This document shows positions 35,014 through 44,824 of a DNA stretch of 64,000 nucleotides, in pieces. Under the pieces are notes generated by a model. The model was not told where the DNA came from. It did not search any database and was given only the letters and a program-made list of their open reading frames with translations. The stretch comes from GCA-2746605 sp963710615 (GTDB lineage: Bacteria > Bacteroidota > Ignavibacteria > Ignavibacteriales > Melioribacteraceae), in the NCBI GenBank assembly GCA_963710615.1, contig CAVQBF010000027.1, positions 124,001-188,000 of the forward strand. The letters run 5' to 3'. The first letter of the stretch is position 1, and each line of letters starts with the position of its first letter. The position numbers and the translations under genes were made by a program.

Positions 35014-37485
35014 TTGGCAAAGTTTTCTATTTTAATATTATTTTTTTTGAGCGGCAATTTATTTGCTCAATTAAATAGAACAAGTTATAATATTTTGGGT
35101 ATTTCGGTAGAAGGTAACAATACAGCCGATGCAACCACAATTATAGCTAACAGCGGTTTGCGTGAAGGTAAAGAAATTGAAATACCCGGTGATGCTACAA
35201 ATGATGCTATTAAAAGATTATGGGCATTAGGTATTTTTGAGGATATTCAGATTATTATTGATAAGAAAGTTTCCGATGGCGTTTTCCTGCTTATTAAAGT
35301 TAAAGAATTAAGTAGGGTTGAAAAAACTATAATCAGAGGAAATGATGAATTAGACGAAGATGATATTGAAAAAGAAATTTCTTTTGTTAGTGGACAAACT
35401 TTAAAGCCTCAAGAAATTAATAGGATTATTCTTAAAGTTAAAGACCTGTATGAAGAAGATGGATTTCTAAATGCAAAAATCACTCCACTAAAATTTGATT
35501 TTGCATACGCTGATACTTCTGACGATGAAATTACCGTAGTTTGGAAAAATCTGAAAGATGAAGATGATGAAGAGGAAATTGTATATGATTATAATCCCGA
35601 AAGTCGATCAAACATTATAAATCGAATTAAAGATAGACTTTTATTGGTACTCGAAATAGAAGAAGGCGAAGAAGTTGTTGTAAGAAGTATTAATTTTGAA
35701 GGAAATGAAGCCTTCGATGATGATGATTTAGAGGGTGAATTTGATGAAACATCTGCGGATGCTTGGTGGAGATTTTGGAGTTCTTCCAACTTTAAGAAAG
35801 ATGATTATGAAACTGATAAAGAACTGTTGAAAACTTTTTATCAGAGGAACGGCTATAGAGATTTTGAAATACTTTCCGATTCGATTAACCTTTCTGAAGA
35901 TAAAAAATGGATGGATATTGCTCTTAATATTTATGAAGGTCCTCAATACAAGCTAAGAAATATTAAGTGGGTTGGAAATACAGTGTATCCCGATAAGGCC
36001 TTAACTGAAAGATTAAGCTTTTCAAAGGGTGATATTTACAATTACGAATTGTTTACTCAAAACCTTTATGGGAATCAAGCCCAGACAGATGTTGCTTCCT
36101 TGTATTTAGATAATGGCTATTTAACATTCCGACAAGAAGCGAAAGAGGAAAAAGTTGGTGAAGATTCTATTGATGTAATTATTAAAGTTTCTGAAAATAA
36201 TCAGTTCAGAATTGGTAAAGTTGATATTACCGGAAATGACAGAACTAAAGATAAAGTTATTAGAAGAGAACTCTTCACAGTTCCTGGAGATTATTTCCGC
36301 AGAAGTAACATTTTCAGAAGCATTCAGCAATTAGCAAATCTCAATTATTTTAATGTTGAGCATCTTTATCAAAAAGGTGTAGACTATCGCCCTGCTAATG
36401 ATAGTATTGTTAACTTAATCTACAACGTTGAAGAAAAATCAAGTGATTTTATTAATGCTTCCGTTGGTTATAGTGGTTCTTGGGGTTTCAGCGGTTCCGT
36501 TGGTTTAACTCTTACTAACTTTTCAATCACCGAACCATTTCAACTCGGCGGCGGGCAAGTCGTCAATTTCAGCTGGCAATTTGGGGTTGGTAATTTCTAC
36601 AGAACCTTCACATTAGGATTTACTGAACCTTGGTTTATGGACACACCAACTTCACTTGGATTTGATTTGTTCGATACAAGACAGCAATATATTTATGATT
36701 TAAGGCAGTCGGGAATTACCTTCCGTGTTGGTAGAAGACTACGCTGGCCTGATGATAGATTCTATATTCAGGGACTTTTTAGATTTCAGTACAATGACGT
36801 TATTAACGGACGGAATTATTACGCCGAAGGTATTTCGAGACAGTTTACTGCAGGTTTAGTATTGAGCAGAAACGATATTGATAATCCTATATTCCCTTCT
36901 ACCGGTTCTAAAATTAATTTCAGCGGGGAACTTTCCGGCGGACCGGTTTTACCAGGTGATGTGGATTATTACAAATTAGAATTTAAAACTGAATGGTATA
37001 GAAGATTATTTAATTCTAACAGACTAACATTTTATACCGGAGTAGATTTAGGTTATATTCATGAGCTTGTTAAAGGAACAACAATACAGCCATTTGAGTT
37101 TTTCTATATGGGTGGAAACGGATTAGTGATTGCAACTACTCCTTTACGAGGTTATGCCGATAGATCTGTTGGTCCACAAAATAATGCTGGATTAATTATC
37201 GGTGGTAGAGTTAAGGCTAAATATGTTGCTGAGATAAGAGCAGCATTAACTCTAGAACCAATGCCAATATACATTTTAGCATTTGCAGAAGCTGGGAATA
37301 CGTTTATCGATCTTCCTTCAGCTGATCTTTTTAATCTAAGAAAATCGGCTGGAGTTGGTGCAAGAATTTTAATTAATCCGATAGGGTTAATAGGTTTTGA
37401 TTACGGATACGGTTTTGATAGAACAGCCGTTGACGGTCAAGATCCGCAATGGGAATTTCATTTCCAATTTGGACGTGGTTTTTAA
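35014..37485 (+). CDS. bamA: Outer-membrane protein assembly factor BamA
   Basis: About 823 residues from TTG at 35014, which gives a clean signal peptide (MAKFSILILFFLSGNLFAQ); the frame is open further upstream over uppS and GTG at 34954 is an alternative. POTRA repeats (~20-420): YNILGISVEGNNTADATTI, VRSINFEGNEAFDDDDLEG, LRNIKWVGNTVYPDKALTE, IGKVDITGNDRTKDKVIRR. Then the Omp85 barrel with PLRGYADRSVGPQN (the lid-loop RGY motif) and a C-terminal aromatic ending. It inserts barrels into the outer membrane. An acidic insert (DEDDEEEIVYDYN) lies between the POTRAs. The next two genes encode Skp-type chaperones. Confidence 0.93.
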   Translation: MAKFSILILFFLSGNLFAQLNRTSYNILGISVEGNNTADATTIIANSGLREGKEIEIPGDATNDAIKRLWALGIFEDIQIIIDKKVSDGVFLLIKVKELSRVEKTIIRGNDELDEDDIEKEISFVSGQTLKPQEINRIILKVKDLYEEDGFLNAKITPLKFDFAYADTSDDEITVVWKNLKDEDDEEEIVYDYNPESRSNIINRIKDRLLLVLEIEEGEEVVVRSINFEGNEAFDDDDLEGEFDETSADAWWRFWSSSNFKKDDYETDKELLKTFYQRNGYRDFEILSDSINLSEDKKWMDIALNIYEGPQYKLRNIKWVGNTVYPDKALTERLSFSKGDIYNYELFTQNLYGNQAQTDVASLYLDNGYLTFRQEAKEEKVGEDSIDVIIKVSENNQFRIGKVDITGNDRTKDKVIRRELFTVPGDYFRRSNIFRSIQQLANLNYFNVEHLYQKGVDYRPANDSIVNLIYNVEEKSSDFINASVGYSGSWGFSGSVGLTLTNFSITEPFQLGGGQVVNFSWQFGVGNFYRTFTLGFTEPWFMDTPTSLGFDLFDTRQQYIYDLRQSGITFRVGRRLRWPDDRFYIQGLFRFQYNDVINGRNYYAEGISRQFTAGLVLSRNDIDNPIFPSTGSKINFSGELSGGPVLPGDVDYYKLEFKTEWYRRLFNSNRLTFYTGVDLGYIHELVKGTTIQPFEFFYMGGNGLVIATTPLRGYADRSVGPQNNAGLIIGGRVKAKYVAEIRAALTLEPMPIYILAFAEAGNTFIDLPSADLFNLRKSAGVGARILINPIGLIGFDYGYGFDRTAVDGQDPQWEFHFQFGRGF

Positions 37486-37509
37486 TTAACTAACAAAATA
37501 GAGGTAAAT

Positions 37510-38031
37510 TTGAAAACGTTACAATTTTTACTAGTCTTTTTCTTTATTTCATTTGCAGTATTTGCTCAAACAACTCAAAAAATTGGATGGGTTGATTCGG
37601 AAGTAATACTTCAGCAATATGCACCTGCAATTAAAGCTCAAAGTGATTTGGATGCTCTTACTGCTAAATGGACAAAAAGCATTGACAGTATGACAACTGA
37701 CTTGCAGACTTCTTATTCCGAAGCTCAAAAACAATTCACAAATATGACACCGGATAAACAAAAAGAAGTACAGCAGGAATTAGTAAAAAAAGAACAAACT
37801 ATGCAGCAGTTCAGGCAACAAAAATTTGGGCAACCAAATGGTGAATTGTTCATTAAACAAGAAGAATTCTTGAAACCAATTAAAGCTAAAATTCTTGATG
37901 CTATTGATGCAGTTAGAGCAAAGGAAGGAATGAGCTTTGTCTTCGATAAAACAGGAGATGTAATTCTTCTTTTTGCCGATCCTCAGTTTGATATTACAAA
38001 TGCTGTGCTTGACAAGTTAAAAAGAGGATAA
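37510..38031 (+). CDS. Skp/OmpH-family periplasmic chaperone (first)
   Basis: 173 residues, TTG start with GAGG upstream. Signal peptide (LLVFFFISFAVFAQ), then KIGWVDSEVILQQ, a long coiled-coil middle (~45-115) rich in Gln/Lys, and a C-terminal MSFVFDKTGDVILLF strand: the OmpH/Skp layout. Such trimeric chaperones hold unfolded outer-membrane proteins for BamA, whose gene lies 24 bases upstream. Confidence 0.9.
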   Translation: MKTLQFLLVFFFISFAVFAQTTQKIGWVDSEVILQQYAPAIKAQSDLDALTAKWTKSIDSMTTDLQTSYSEAQKQFTNMTPDKQKEVQQELVKKEQTMQQFRQQKFGQPNGELFIKQEEFLKPIKAKILDAIDAVRAKEGMSFVFDKTGDVILLFADPQFDITNAVLDKLKRG

Positions 38032-38057
38032 CACTTTTAAGATTAATTTCTAAAGTT

Positions 38058-38103
38058 AGAGGTTTGTGGGCATTTAATTTTACTTAGATTCTTACAAACC
38101 TCT
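38058..38103 (+). terminator. Rho-independent terminator between the two skp-like genes
   Basis: Stem AGAGGTTTGT (38058-38067) and ACAAACCTCT (38094-38103), perfect over 10 bp, followed by TTTTCTATTTT. It may end or attenuate the uppS-bamA-skp transcript. Confidence 0.75.
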
Positions 38104-38142
38104 TTTCTATTTTAAAAAGTAAATTTTAAGGAGATTATTTTT

Positions 38143-38655
38143 ATGAACAAAATATTTTCATACACACTAATTGCATCATTGATTTTTGCTACAAGTCTAT
38201 TTGCTCAATTAAAAATTGGGTATGTCGATTCACAATCTATTATGGATAAATTGCCAGATGCAAAAGATGCTCAGCAAAGAATTGATACTCAAATTGCCGA
38301 TTGGGAAAAAGAACTAAAAGAAATGCAAAAAGAATGGAAAGACAAATATGACGATTACGAAAGAAGAAAATTAATTATGGGTAATCAGAAAAAAGCCGAA
38401 GTTGAAAAAGAATTAGTTACGCTTGAAGAAAAGATTGATGATTTTAGACAAAGTAAATTTGGTGTTAATGGCGAACTTTACAAGAAGCAAGAGGAATTTA
38501 TGAAACCAATTCAGAATCAAGTATTTACTGCTATCGAAGAAGTTGCAGTTGAAAAAGAACTCGATTTTGTCTTCGATCGAAGCGGCGATCTGATTTTTTT
38601 ATATGCTAAAGAGGAATATGACATAACAGCTGATGTTCTAAATAAATTACAATAA
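38143..38655 (+). CDS. Skp/OmpH-family periplasmic chaperone (second)
   Basis: 170 residues, ATG with AAGGAG upstream. Signal peptide (ASLIFATSLFAQ), LKIGYVDSQSIMDKLPDA, a charged coiled coil (~40-110), then DFVFDRSGDLIFLY. Paralogue of the preceding gene; the second copy is more acidic and basic in its coil (KELKEMQKEWKDKYDDYERR). Paired skp-type genes after bamA are common in this group. Confidence 0.9.
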   Translation: MNKIFSYTLIASLIFATSLFAQLKIGYVDSQSIMDKLPDAKDAQQRIDTQIADWEKELKEMQKEWKDKYDDYERRKLIMGNQKKAEVEKELVTLEEKIDDFRQSKFGVNGELYKKQEEFMKPIQNQVFTAIEEVAVEKELDFVFDRSGDLIFLYAKEEYDITADVLNKLQ

Positions 38656-38730
38656 ATAGCTTCTAAATTTTTAATTTATTCTTATTTAATAGTATATTAG
38701 AAATTAAAAACTTTTATTCTAGAGCATAAT

Positions 38731-39792
38731 TTGAAAAAAATTGATCTTAAAGAAATTGCTGAGCTTATTGAGGGTAAAATAGTTGGCAATGCAGATTTAA
38801 CTATTTCTAAATTGTCAAATATTCAAGACGCTGAAGAAGGAGACTTATCTTTCCTCTACATGAAATCTTATAATCATTATCTTGAAACTACTAAAGCCTC
38901 AGTAGTACTTATTCCCCCAGATTTTGAAAAACTAAGTAAGAGCCTAACCTACATTGAAGTTGAAAAACCTAATCTAGCTTTTCAAAAAATTATTAAGAAT
39001 TATTTTAACCCTAAGTTTACTTTAACCGGTATTGATAAATCTGCCTCAATATCTGCACTCTCTCAGATTGATGAAAACGTTGCATTAGGTAAAAATGTTG
39101 TGATAAGTGATTCTTCTAAAATAGGAGCTGGAACAAAAATTTATCACAATACCGTCATTTTGGAAAATTGTTCAATTGGCAAAAACGTATTAATCTTCCC
39201 CAATGTAACTGTAAGAGAAAACACAGTTATCGGAAATAATGTAATTATTCATTCTGGTACCGTTATTGGTTCGGATGGGTTTGGTTATACTCCCGATAGT
39301 AATGGTGTGTATAATAAAATTCCTCAAATTGGGAATGTAATAATTGGGGATAATGTTGAAATTGGTTCTAATGTTTCTATAGATCGTGCTGCAATTGGTT
39401 CAACCATAATTCGAAAAGGTGTTAAAATAGATAATTTAGTTCAAATTGCCCACAACGTTAAAGTAGGCGAAAACACAGTTATGTCTGCGCAGACAGGAAT
39501 ATCGGGAAGTGCAGTTATTGGTAAAAATTGTATTTTTGCCGGTCAAGTTGGATCAGTTGGACACATTGAAATTGCTGACAATGTGATTGTCGGCGCACAA
39601 AGTGGTATTTCGAAAGGCATCAAAAAACCAGGGACTTATTTTGGCTCACCGGCAAAAGAACTTCAAACTTCACTTAGATTAGAAGCACATTTCCGTTCCC
39701 TGCCAAAATATGCTGAGAGAATAAAAAAATTAGAAGAGAAATTGGACCGTCTTGAATCACTAAATAATGAAAAAGAAAAGGAAAACAATTAA
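38731..39792 (+). CDS. lpxD: UDP-3-O-acylglucosamine N-acyltransferase
   Basis: 353 residues, TTG start. Third step of lipid A synthesis. N-terminal uridine-binding domain (~1-100), then the left-handed beta helix of hexapeptide repeats (~105-300) with the catalytic His in NLVQIAHNVKVGENT and the IHSGTVIGSDGFGY signature, then a C-terminal coiled helix. Its stop overlaps the ATG of lpxC-fabZ by one base. Confidence 0.95.
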   Translation: MKKIDLKEIAELIEGKIVGNADLTISKLSNIQDAEEGDLSFLYMKSYNHYLETTKASVVLIPPDFEKLSKSLTYIEVEKPNLAFQKIIKNYFNPKFTLTGIDKSASISALSQIDENVALGKNVVISDSSKIGAGTKIYHNTVILENCSIGKNVLIFPNVTVRENTVIGNNVIIHSGTVIGSDGFGYTPDSNGVYNKIPQIGNVIIGDNVEIGSNVSIDRAAIGSTIIRKGVKIDNLVQIAHNVKVGENTVMSAQTGISGSAVIGKNCIFAGQVGSVGHIEIADNVIVGAQSGISKGIKKPGTYFGSPAKELQTSLRLEAHFRSLPKYAERIKKLEEKLDRLESLNNEKEKENN

Positions 39793-41195
39793 TGCTTGAT
39801 CTCCAAACTACAATTAAGAAACCGGTTTCAATTTCCGGAATGGGATTACATACTGGTACTTCATGTACAATGACATTTAAACCTGCACCAGATAATCATG
39901 GGATCAAATTTGTGCGCACTGATCTAGGTGATAAAGTAGAAATTCCTGCACTTGCCGACTATGTAGTTGATATTTCGCGAGGGACCACTCTTGGATTGGG
40001 TGATGCCAAAGTTTATACTGTCGAACATGTTCTTGCTGCTGTTGCCGGTTTACAGATTGATAATATTATTATTGAGCTTGATGGAATTGAACCACCAATC
40101 GGAGACGGGAGTTCTAAACCTTTTGTTGAAAAATTATTAGAAGCTGAACTTGTTAAGCAAAAAGAACCTAAAGATTATTTAATTATCGATGAAACATTGA
40201 CTTATCATAATGAAGATGAACAAGTTGATATTGTTGCTCTTCCATTGGACGGCTTTAGAATAACTGTTATGGTTGATTATCATAATCCTGCTTTAGGAAG
40301 TCAGCATACTGGACTATTTGATTTGGAAAAAGAATTTGTGTCTGAGTTTGCACCAACACGTACGTTTTGTTTCCTAAGTGAAGTTGAAACATTGGCAGAC
40401 CAAGGATTAATTAAAGGTGGCAACATTGATAATGCTGTTGTTATTGTTGATAAAAAAGTTGATGATGATGATCTAGTGAAACTTTCTAATAAATTGGGAT
40501 TAGACACAAAAATAACCATCGGCGAAAGTGGGTTTTTAAACGAAAATAATTTACGATTCAAAAATGAGCCAGTTAGACACAAATTACTCGATATGATTGG
40601 TGACCTTGCATTAATTGGGGCACCAATAAAAGCGCAAATACTTGCTGCTCGTCCTGGTCACAAAGCAAATGTTGAATTTGCTAAAAAAATTAGAAAATTA
40701 TATCTACAGAAACAACTTGAGAAAAAATATCAGCATGTGAAGAAAGAAGGAGTAATATTTGATAACATAGCAATTCAAAAAATACTTCCACACAGATACC
40801 CTTTCCTTCTGGTTGATAAAATTATTCACCTTGAATTAGATAAAAAAGTAATCGGAATTAAATCGGTGACGGGAAATGAACCCTTCTTCCCAGGACACTT
40901 TCCTGGCAGACCCATTATGCCTGGCGTTCTAATTATTGAAGCGATGGCTCAAACCGGTGGAATTTTAATGCTTAATTCCGTTGAAAATCCCGATGAGAAA
41001 TTAGTGGTCTTCATGGGAATTGATAAAGCCAAATTCAGAAAACAAGTTGTCCCCGGTGATCAATTAGTACTTGAAGCAGAATTGGTTAGCCAAAGAAGTA
41101 AGTTTGTTGTTATTAAGGCAAGAGCAATGGTAGGTAAAAGTTTAGCTGCAGAAGCAGAACTGAAAGCAGCAATTGTCGATAGGACAGAAACATAG
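39792..41195 (+). CDS. lpxC-fabZ: LpxC-FabZ fusion: UDP-acyl-GlcNAc deacetylase and hydroxyacyl-ACP dehydratase
   Basis: 467 residues. LpxC part (~1-300): zinc His in TVEHVLAAVAGL, PPIGDGSSKPFVE, and His/Asp in NEPVRHKLLDMIGDLALIG. FabZ part (~320-467): ILPHRYPFLLVDKI with the catalytic His, and GHFPGRPIMPGVLIIEAMAQ with the catalytic Glu. LpxC commits to lipid A; FabZ dehydrates hydroxyacyl-ACP for fatty acid elongation, so the two compete for the same pool and are fused. The fusion is standard in Bacteroidetes/Chlorobi and supports the taxon call. Confidence 0.96.
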   Translation: MLDLQTTIKKPVSISGMGLHTGTSCTMTFKPAPDNHGIKFVRTDLGDKVEIPALADYVVDISRGTTLGLGDAKVYTVEHVLAAVAGLQIDNIIIELDGIEPPIGDGSSKPFVEKLLEAELVKQKEPKDYLIIDETLTYHNEDEQVDIVALPLDGFRITVMVDYHNPALGSQHTGLFDLEKEFVSEFAPTRTFCFLSEVETLADQGLIKGGNIDNAVVIVDKKVDDDDLVKLSNKLGLDTKITIGESGFLNENNLRFKNEPVRHKLLDMIGDLALIGAPIKAQILAARPGHKANVEFAKKIRKLYLQKQLEKKYQHVKKEGVIFDNIAIQKILPHRYPFLLVDKIIHLELDKKVIGIKSVTGNEPFFPGHFPGRPIMPGVLIIEAMAQTGGILMLNSVENPDEKLVVFMGIDKAKFRKQVVPGDQLVLEAELVSQRSKFVVIKARAMVGKSLAAEAELKAAIVDRTET

Positions 41196-41204
41196 AGAAT
41201 AATT

Positions 41205-41975
41205 ATGACATACATTCACAAAACAGCTTTAGTTAGCCCAAAAGCAGAAATAGGAGATAATATAACAGTCGGTGCATTTACCGTAATAGAGGATAATGTA
41301 AAGATAGGCTATAATTGTACTATTGGACCTAACGTTGTTATTTACGATGGTGCAAGAATTGGCAATAATGTAAAAATTTATCAAGGTGCATCTGTTGCTA
41401 ATCATCCACAAGACTTAAAATTTGATAATGAAGAGTCGCTATTTGAAATTGGTGATAATACAATTATAAGAGAATTTGCAACTTTGCACAGAGGGACAAA
41501 AGAACTTAAAACTTCAATTGTTGGTAAAAATTGTCTCTTAATGGCTTATTCTCATGTTGCTCATGATTGTATTGTCGGGGATAACTGCATCTTGGCAAAT
41601 TGTGTGCAACTTGGCGGACATGTTGAAATCGAAGAATGGGTAATTATAGGTGGCGGTACCTTGGTTCATCAATTTGAAAAAGTTGGTAAACATGCAATGA
41701 TTGGAGGCGGCTTCAGAGTAACATCTGATGTACCCCCTTATATTTTAGCTGCTGGGGAACCACTAAAATACAATGGTTTAAATGTAGTCGGACTAAGAAG
41801 AAGAGGTTTCAGCAACAATGATATTTATAGGTTGAAAGAAATTTATTCCTTAATTTATTCTCAAAGTTTAAATCTTAGTCAAGCTAAAGAAAAAATTAAA
41901 AATGATTATCCAGAAGATGTTCTCGCAGAATCTGTTTTAGATTTTATTGCTAAGAGCAATAGAGGGCTAATTTAA
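41205..41975 (+). CDS. lpxA: UDP-N-acetylglucosamine acyltransferase
   Basis: 256 residues, first enzyme of lipid A synthesis. Hexapeptide-repeat beta helix (KAEIGDNITVGAFTVIEDNV and on) with catalytic His in MAYSHVAHDCIVGDN, family motif IREFATLHRGT, GGGFRVTSDVPPYILAAG, and a helical C-terminus (GLRRRGFSNNDIYRLKE). It starts 9 bases after lpxC-fabZ. Confidence 0.96.
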   Translation: MTYIHKTALVSPKAEIGDNITVGAFTVIEDNVKIGYNCTIGPNVVIYDGARIGNNVKIYQGASVANHPQDLKFDNEESLFEIGDNTIIREFATLHRGTKELKTSIVGKNCLLMAYSHVAHDCIVGDNCILANCVQLGGHVEIEEWVIIGGGTLVHQFEKVGKHAMIGGGFRVTSDVPPYILAAGEPLKYNGLNVVGLRRRGFSNNDIYRLKEIYSLIYSQSLNLSQAKEKIKNDYPEDVLAESVLDFIAKSNRGLI

Positions 41976-41978
41976 TCA

Positions 41979-42731
41979 ATGCAATGGGAACTTATAGACT
42001 ATAGAACTTCAACCGGTAAGTTCAACATGGAGTTTGATTTAAATCTAATTAAGCTTTGCAAACCCTTTACTCCCATTCTAAGGTTTTATGGATGGCTTCC
42101 ACATTGTATATCGCTTGGAGCAAATCAATCTTTTTCAGAAATTAAAGACATAAAAACTTTAGAAGATAATATTGATGTAGTTAAACGCCCAACCGGCGGC
42201 AGAGCAATTTTTCATGCAGAAGAGCTAACCTACTCAGTTATTATGCCAAATTCAGACCTTTTAAGCGGTAGAAAACTATATGAAGATATCTCAAATGCAA
42301 TTGTTTTGGGATTAAAACAGTATGATAAAAAATTAGTCGAGGTAAATCTAGAAAGTAGAAATCCTAATTTTTCAGATCTTTTAAAATCTCCATCCGGATC
42401 AATTTGTTTTGCAAGCACAGCAAAAAGTGAAATAAAATTCAAAGGTAAAAAACTGGTTGGTAGTGCTCAAAGAAAACTTGGTTCAACAATATTGCAACAT
42501 GGATCAATCCTTATTGGTGGTCTACACAAAAAGCTAGTAAATTATTTGAATGTTACCGAAGAGGAAAAAACAAAATTGGAGGAAGAGATAAACTCAAAAA
42601 CAACTGAAATATCTTCCATAATTAATAGTGATGTAAACATTTTCCAACTACAAGAAAAAATAGTCGCTGGTTTTGAAAAAATATTTAATATTGAGTTTTT
42701 TATAAATAAACTAGAAACCACCATCACTTAA
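41979..42731 (+). CDS. Lipoate-protein ligase / octanoyltransferase family protein
   Basis: 250 residues of the biotin/lipoate A/B ligase fold: LRFYGWLPHCISLGANQS, VVKRPTGGRAIFHAEELTYS (the RRxTGGGAVYH-like motif), CFASTAKSEIKFKGKKLVGSAQ with the ligand lysine, and LQHGSILIG. The first half of the family motif and a Cys in SGSICFAS fit the LipM octanoyltransferase type, but an LplA-like ligase is possible. It lies 3 bases after lpxA. Confidence 0.88.
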   Translation: MQWELIDYRTSTGKFNMEFDLNLIKLCKPFTPILRFYGWLPHCISLGANQSFSEIKDIKTLEDNIDVVKRPTGGRAIFHAEELTYSVIMPNSDLLSGRKLYEDISNAIVLGLKQYDKKLVEVNLESRNPNFSDLLKSPSGSICFASTAKSEIKFKGKKLVGSAQRKLGSTILQHGSILIGGLHKKLVNYLNVTEEEKTKLEEEINSKTTEISSIINSDVNIFQLQEKIVAGFEKIFNIEFFINKLETTIT

Positions 42732-42752
42732 TTTATTAAACCCATTTCTAAA

Positions 42753-43826
42753 ATGAAATTACTAATTAAAATATATAAGATTACACTCTTACTGATTATT
42801 TTATTAACTGCAACTCATCATGCGGAAAAAGAATCAATTGAAATTTATTTGCAAGGTAAGAAAATTACAGACATCAAGAATGACGGTGTTGATATATGGG
42901 TGACTACAGAAGGAGACGGAATTTATAAGTATGTGAAATGGAAAAACGAATGGATTAATTATTCTTCTGCCAATAATAAAATTAAACAAGATTTCTTCTA
43001 TTGCATTGAGGTTGGACCAAGATATATTTGGGCTGGATCTGCTGACGGACTTTACACTTATGACAAAAAAAGAAATCGATGGAATAGAAGACGATTTGCT
43101 ATGGGTGGTCAATTTGGCAATTGGATTAGAAGTCTAAAGTTTGATAAAAAAGAAAATAAGCTTTGGATTGGAAGATTTAAATATCTTACACAATTTGATT
43201 TAATCTCCAAAAAGTATACTGACTTCGACCTAACCAAAGATAAAAACGACAAAACTAATTCTATCAAAGCTATTGATCTTGATGGTGACAGTCTAATTTG
43301 GATTGGTGTTGAAGCGGGTATACACAAGTATGTTAAAAGTGATTCCTCATTCTCAACAACATTTTATGATAGCAAAACTAATTTTTTCCTTAATGAAGGT
43401 GATCAAGTTTCTGTAACTGATATGCTTTTTGAGCAAAATAATATTTGGCTGGCGACTGATGAATTTAGGACTCCTGAAAATCCCGATTTTAACTTAGGAG
43501 GTCTATTTAAATATGACCGTGGTATAAAGTGGATACGTTTTGATGAATTTAATAAACTTAACGGAAGCGGGATTTATTCAATTGAACTTACAGGTAATTT
43601 TATTTGGACTGCTGTTTATTCATTCAACCCAGAAAACAAAATGATGAATGGTAAAGGTCTAAGTTTAATAAACCGCAAAACATTAGAGACAAAAAAAATT
43701 GAGAATGATTTAGTGCCCGAAACGATCTATTCTTTACATTACGATGGTGAAAATATGTGGTTAGGTACTAACGACGGAATTAGAAAAATAAGTTTGACAA
43801 ATTTACTTGTGCCGGATCTCGGGTAA
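42753..43826 (+). CDS. Secreted beta-propeller protein (two-component-regulator propeller type)
   Basis: 357 residues. Signal peptide or anchor (LIKIYKITLLLIILLTATHH), then repeating blades with DIWVTTEGDGIYKY, YIWAGSADGLYTYDKK, KLWIGRFKYLTQFD, LIWIGVEAGIHKYV and MWLGTNDGIRKIS, the Reg_prop pattern of periplasmic sensor propellers. No membrane helix or output domain follows, so it is a stand-alone propeller. Ligand unknown. Gap of 14 bases to hldE1. Confidence 0.82.
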   Translation: MKLLIKIYKITLLLIILLTATHHAEKESIEIYLQGKKITDIKNDGVDIWVTTEGDGIYKYVKWKNEWINYSSANNKIKQDFFYCIEVGPRYIWAGSADGLYTYDKKRNRWNRRRFAMGGQFGNWIRSLKFDKKENKLWIGRFKYLTQFDLISKKYTDFDLTKDKNDKTNSIKAIDLDGDSLIWIGVEAGIHKYVKSDSSFSTTFYDSKTNFFLNEGDQVSVTDMLFEQNNIWLATDEFRTPENPDFNLGGLFKYDRGIKWIRFDEFNKLNGSGIYSIELTGNFIWTAVYSFNPENKMMNGKGLSLINRKTLETKKIENDLVPETIYSLHYDGENMWLGTNDGIRKISLTNLLVPDLG

Positions 43827-43840
43827 ATGGAGATAAAGTC

Positions 43841-44824
43841 TTGAATATTGAAAGAATTAACGAAATAGAAAAAAAATTTACGAACAAGACAATCGCAATT
43901 ATCGGCGACATGATGCTAGATGGATATTTTTGGGGTGATGTAACAAGAGTATCACCAGAAGCTCCGGTTCCTGTTGTAGAAATTGAAAATGAATTCTTCC
44001 GCTTTGGAGGAGCTGCAAATGTTGCTCTAAATATATCAAGTATAGGTGGAAATCCATTGCCGATTGGGATCATAGGCAATGATCGAGATGGTAAGACGTT
44101 CCTTAGTTTAATGGACAATGCAGATCTGAATTCAGATGGAATATTTTTTGACAAGCAAAGACCAACGACAACAAAAACCCGTGTGATTGCTGGTAAACAA
44201 CACGTTGTAAGAATCGATAAAGAAAGTAAAGACCCTATAAACAATGAGTTGGAAATGAAAATTCTCCAATTTTTAGAGTCAAATATTTCTGAAATTGACG
44301 CAATTATTTTACAAGATTACAACAAGGGTGTCCTTACGGAAAAAATCATAGAAACTTCTATCAAAATTGGTAACGAAAACAATAAGATAGTTACCGTTGA
44401 TCCGAAATTTATAAATTTTAAGAAATATAAAAATGCAACAATCTTCAAACCAAACAAAAAAGAAAGTGAAGATATTTTAGGTTTAAGAATAATTACTGAT
44501 GAAGATATAACATATGCTGGGAAAGAGTTATTAAAATTGTTGAATGCAAAATATGTTCTTTTAACATTAGGTGAAAAAGGGATTGCGCTTTTCCAAAAGG
44601 AGGCTGATGAAATAAGAATACCGACTAAAGCAAGAAAAGTAGCAGATGTTTCTGGAGCCGGAGATACCGTGATTGCAACAATTACTTATGCTTTAGCATG
44701 TGGAGCAAAAATTGATGAAGCTGCATATATTGCTAATTATGCAGGAGGACTTGTCTGCGAAGATGTTGGGATTGTCCCTATTGAAAGAGATAAACTTTTC
44801 AATACTCTGAGAGGCAAGATATGA
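43841..44824 (+). CDS. rfaE1: D-glycero-beta-D-manno-heptose-7-phosphate kinase
   Basis: 327 residues, TTG start. PfkB-type sugar kinase: GDMMLDGYFWGDVTRVSPEA, FRFGGAANVALNISSIGG, VTVDPKFINFKKYKNATIFK, and the catalytic DVSGAGDTVIATITYALACG. Acts in ADP-heptose synthesis for the LPS core. In many proteobacteria it is fused to the adenylyltransferase (HldE); here they are two genes overlapping by 4 bases. Confidence 0.94.
   Translation: MNIERINEIEKKFTNKTIAIIGDMMLDGYFWGDVTRVSPEAPVPVVEIENEFFRFGGAANVALNISSIGGNPLPIGIIGNDRDGKTFLSLMDNADLNSDGIFFDKQRPTTTKTRVIAGKQHVVRIDKESKDPINNELEMKILQFLESNISEIDAIILQDYNKGVLTEKIIETSIKIGNENNKIVTVDPKFINFKKYKNATIFKPNKKESEDILGLRIITDEDITYAGKELLKLLNAKYVLLTLGEKGIALFQKEADEIRIPTKARKVADVSGAGDTVIATITYALACGAKIDEAAYIANYAGGLVCEDVGIVPIERDKLFNTLRGKI

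Noticed and set aside
38668..38710. AT-only inverted repeat before lpxD as a terminator
   Set aside because: Ten A/T pairs in an AT-rich gap are expected by chance, and there is no T-run at the right place.
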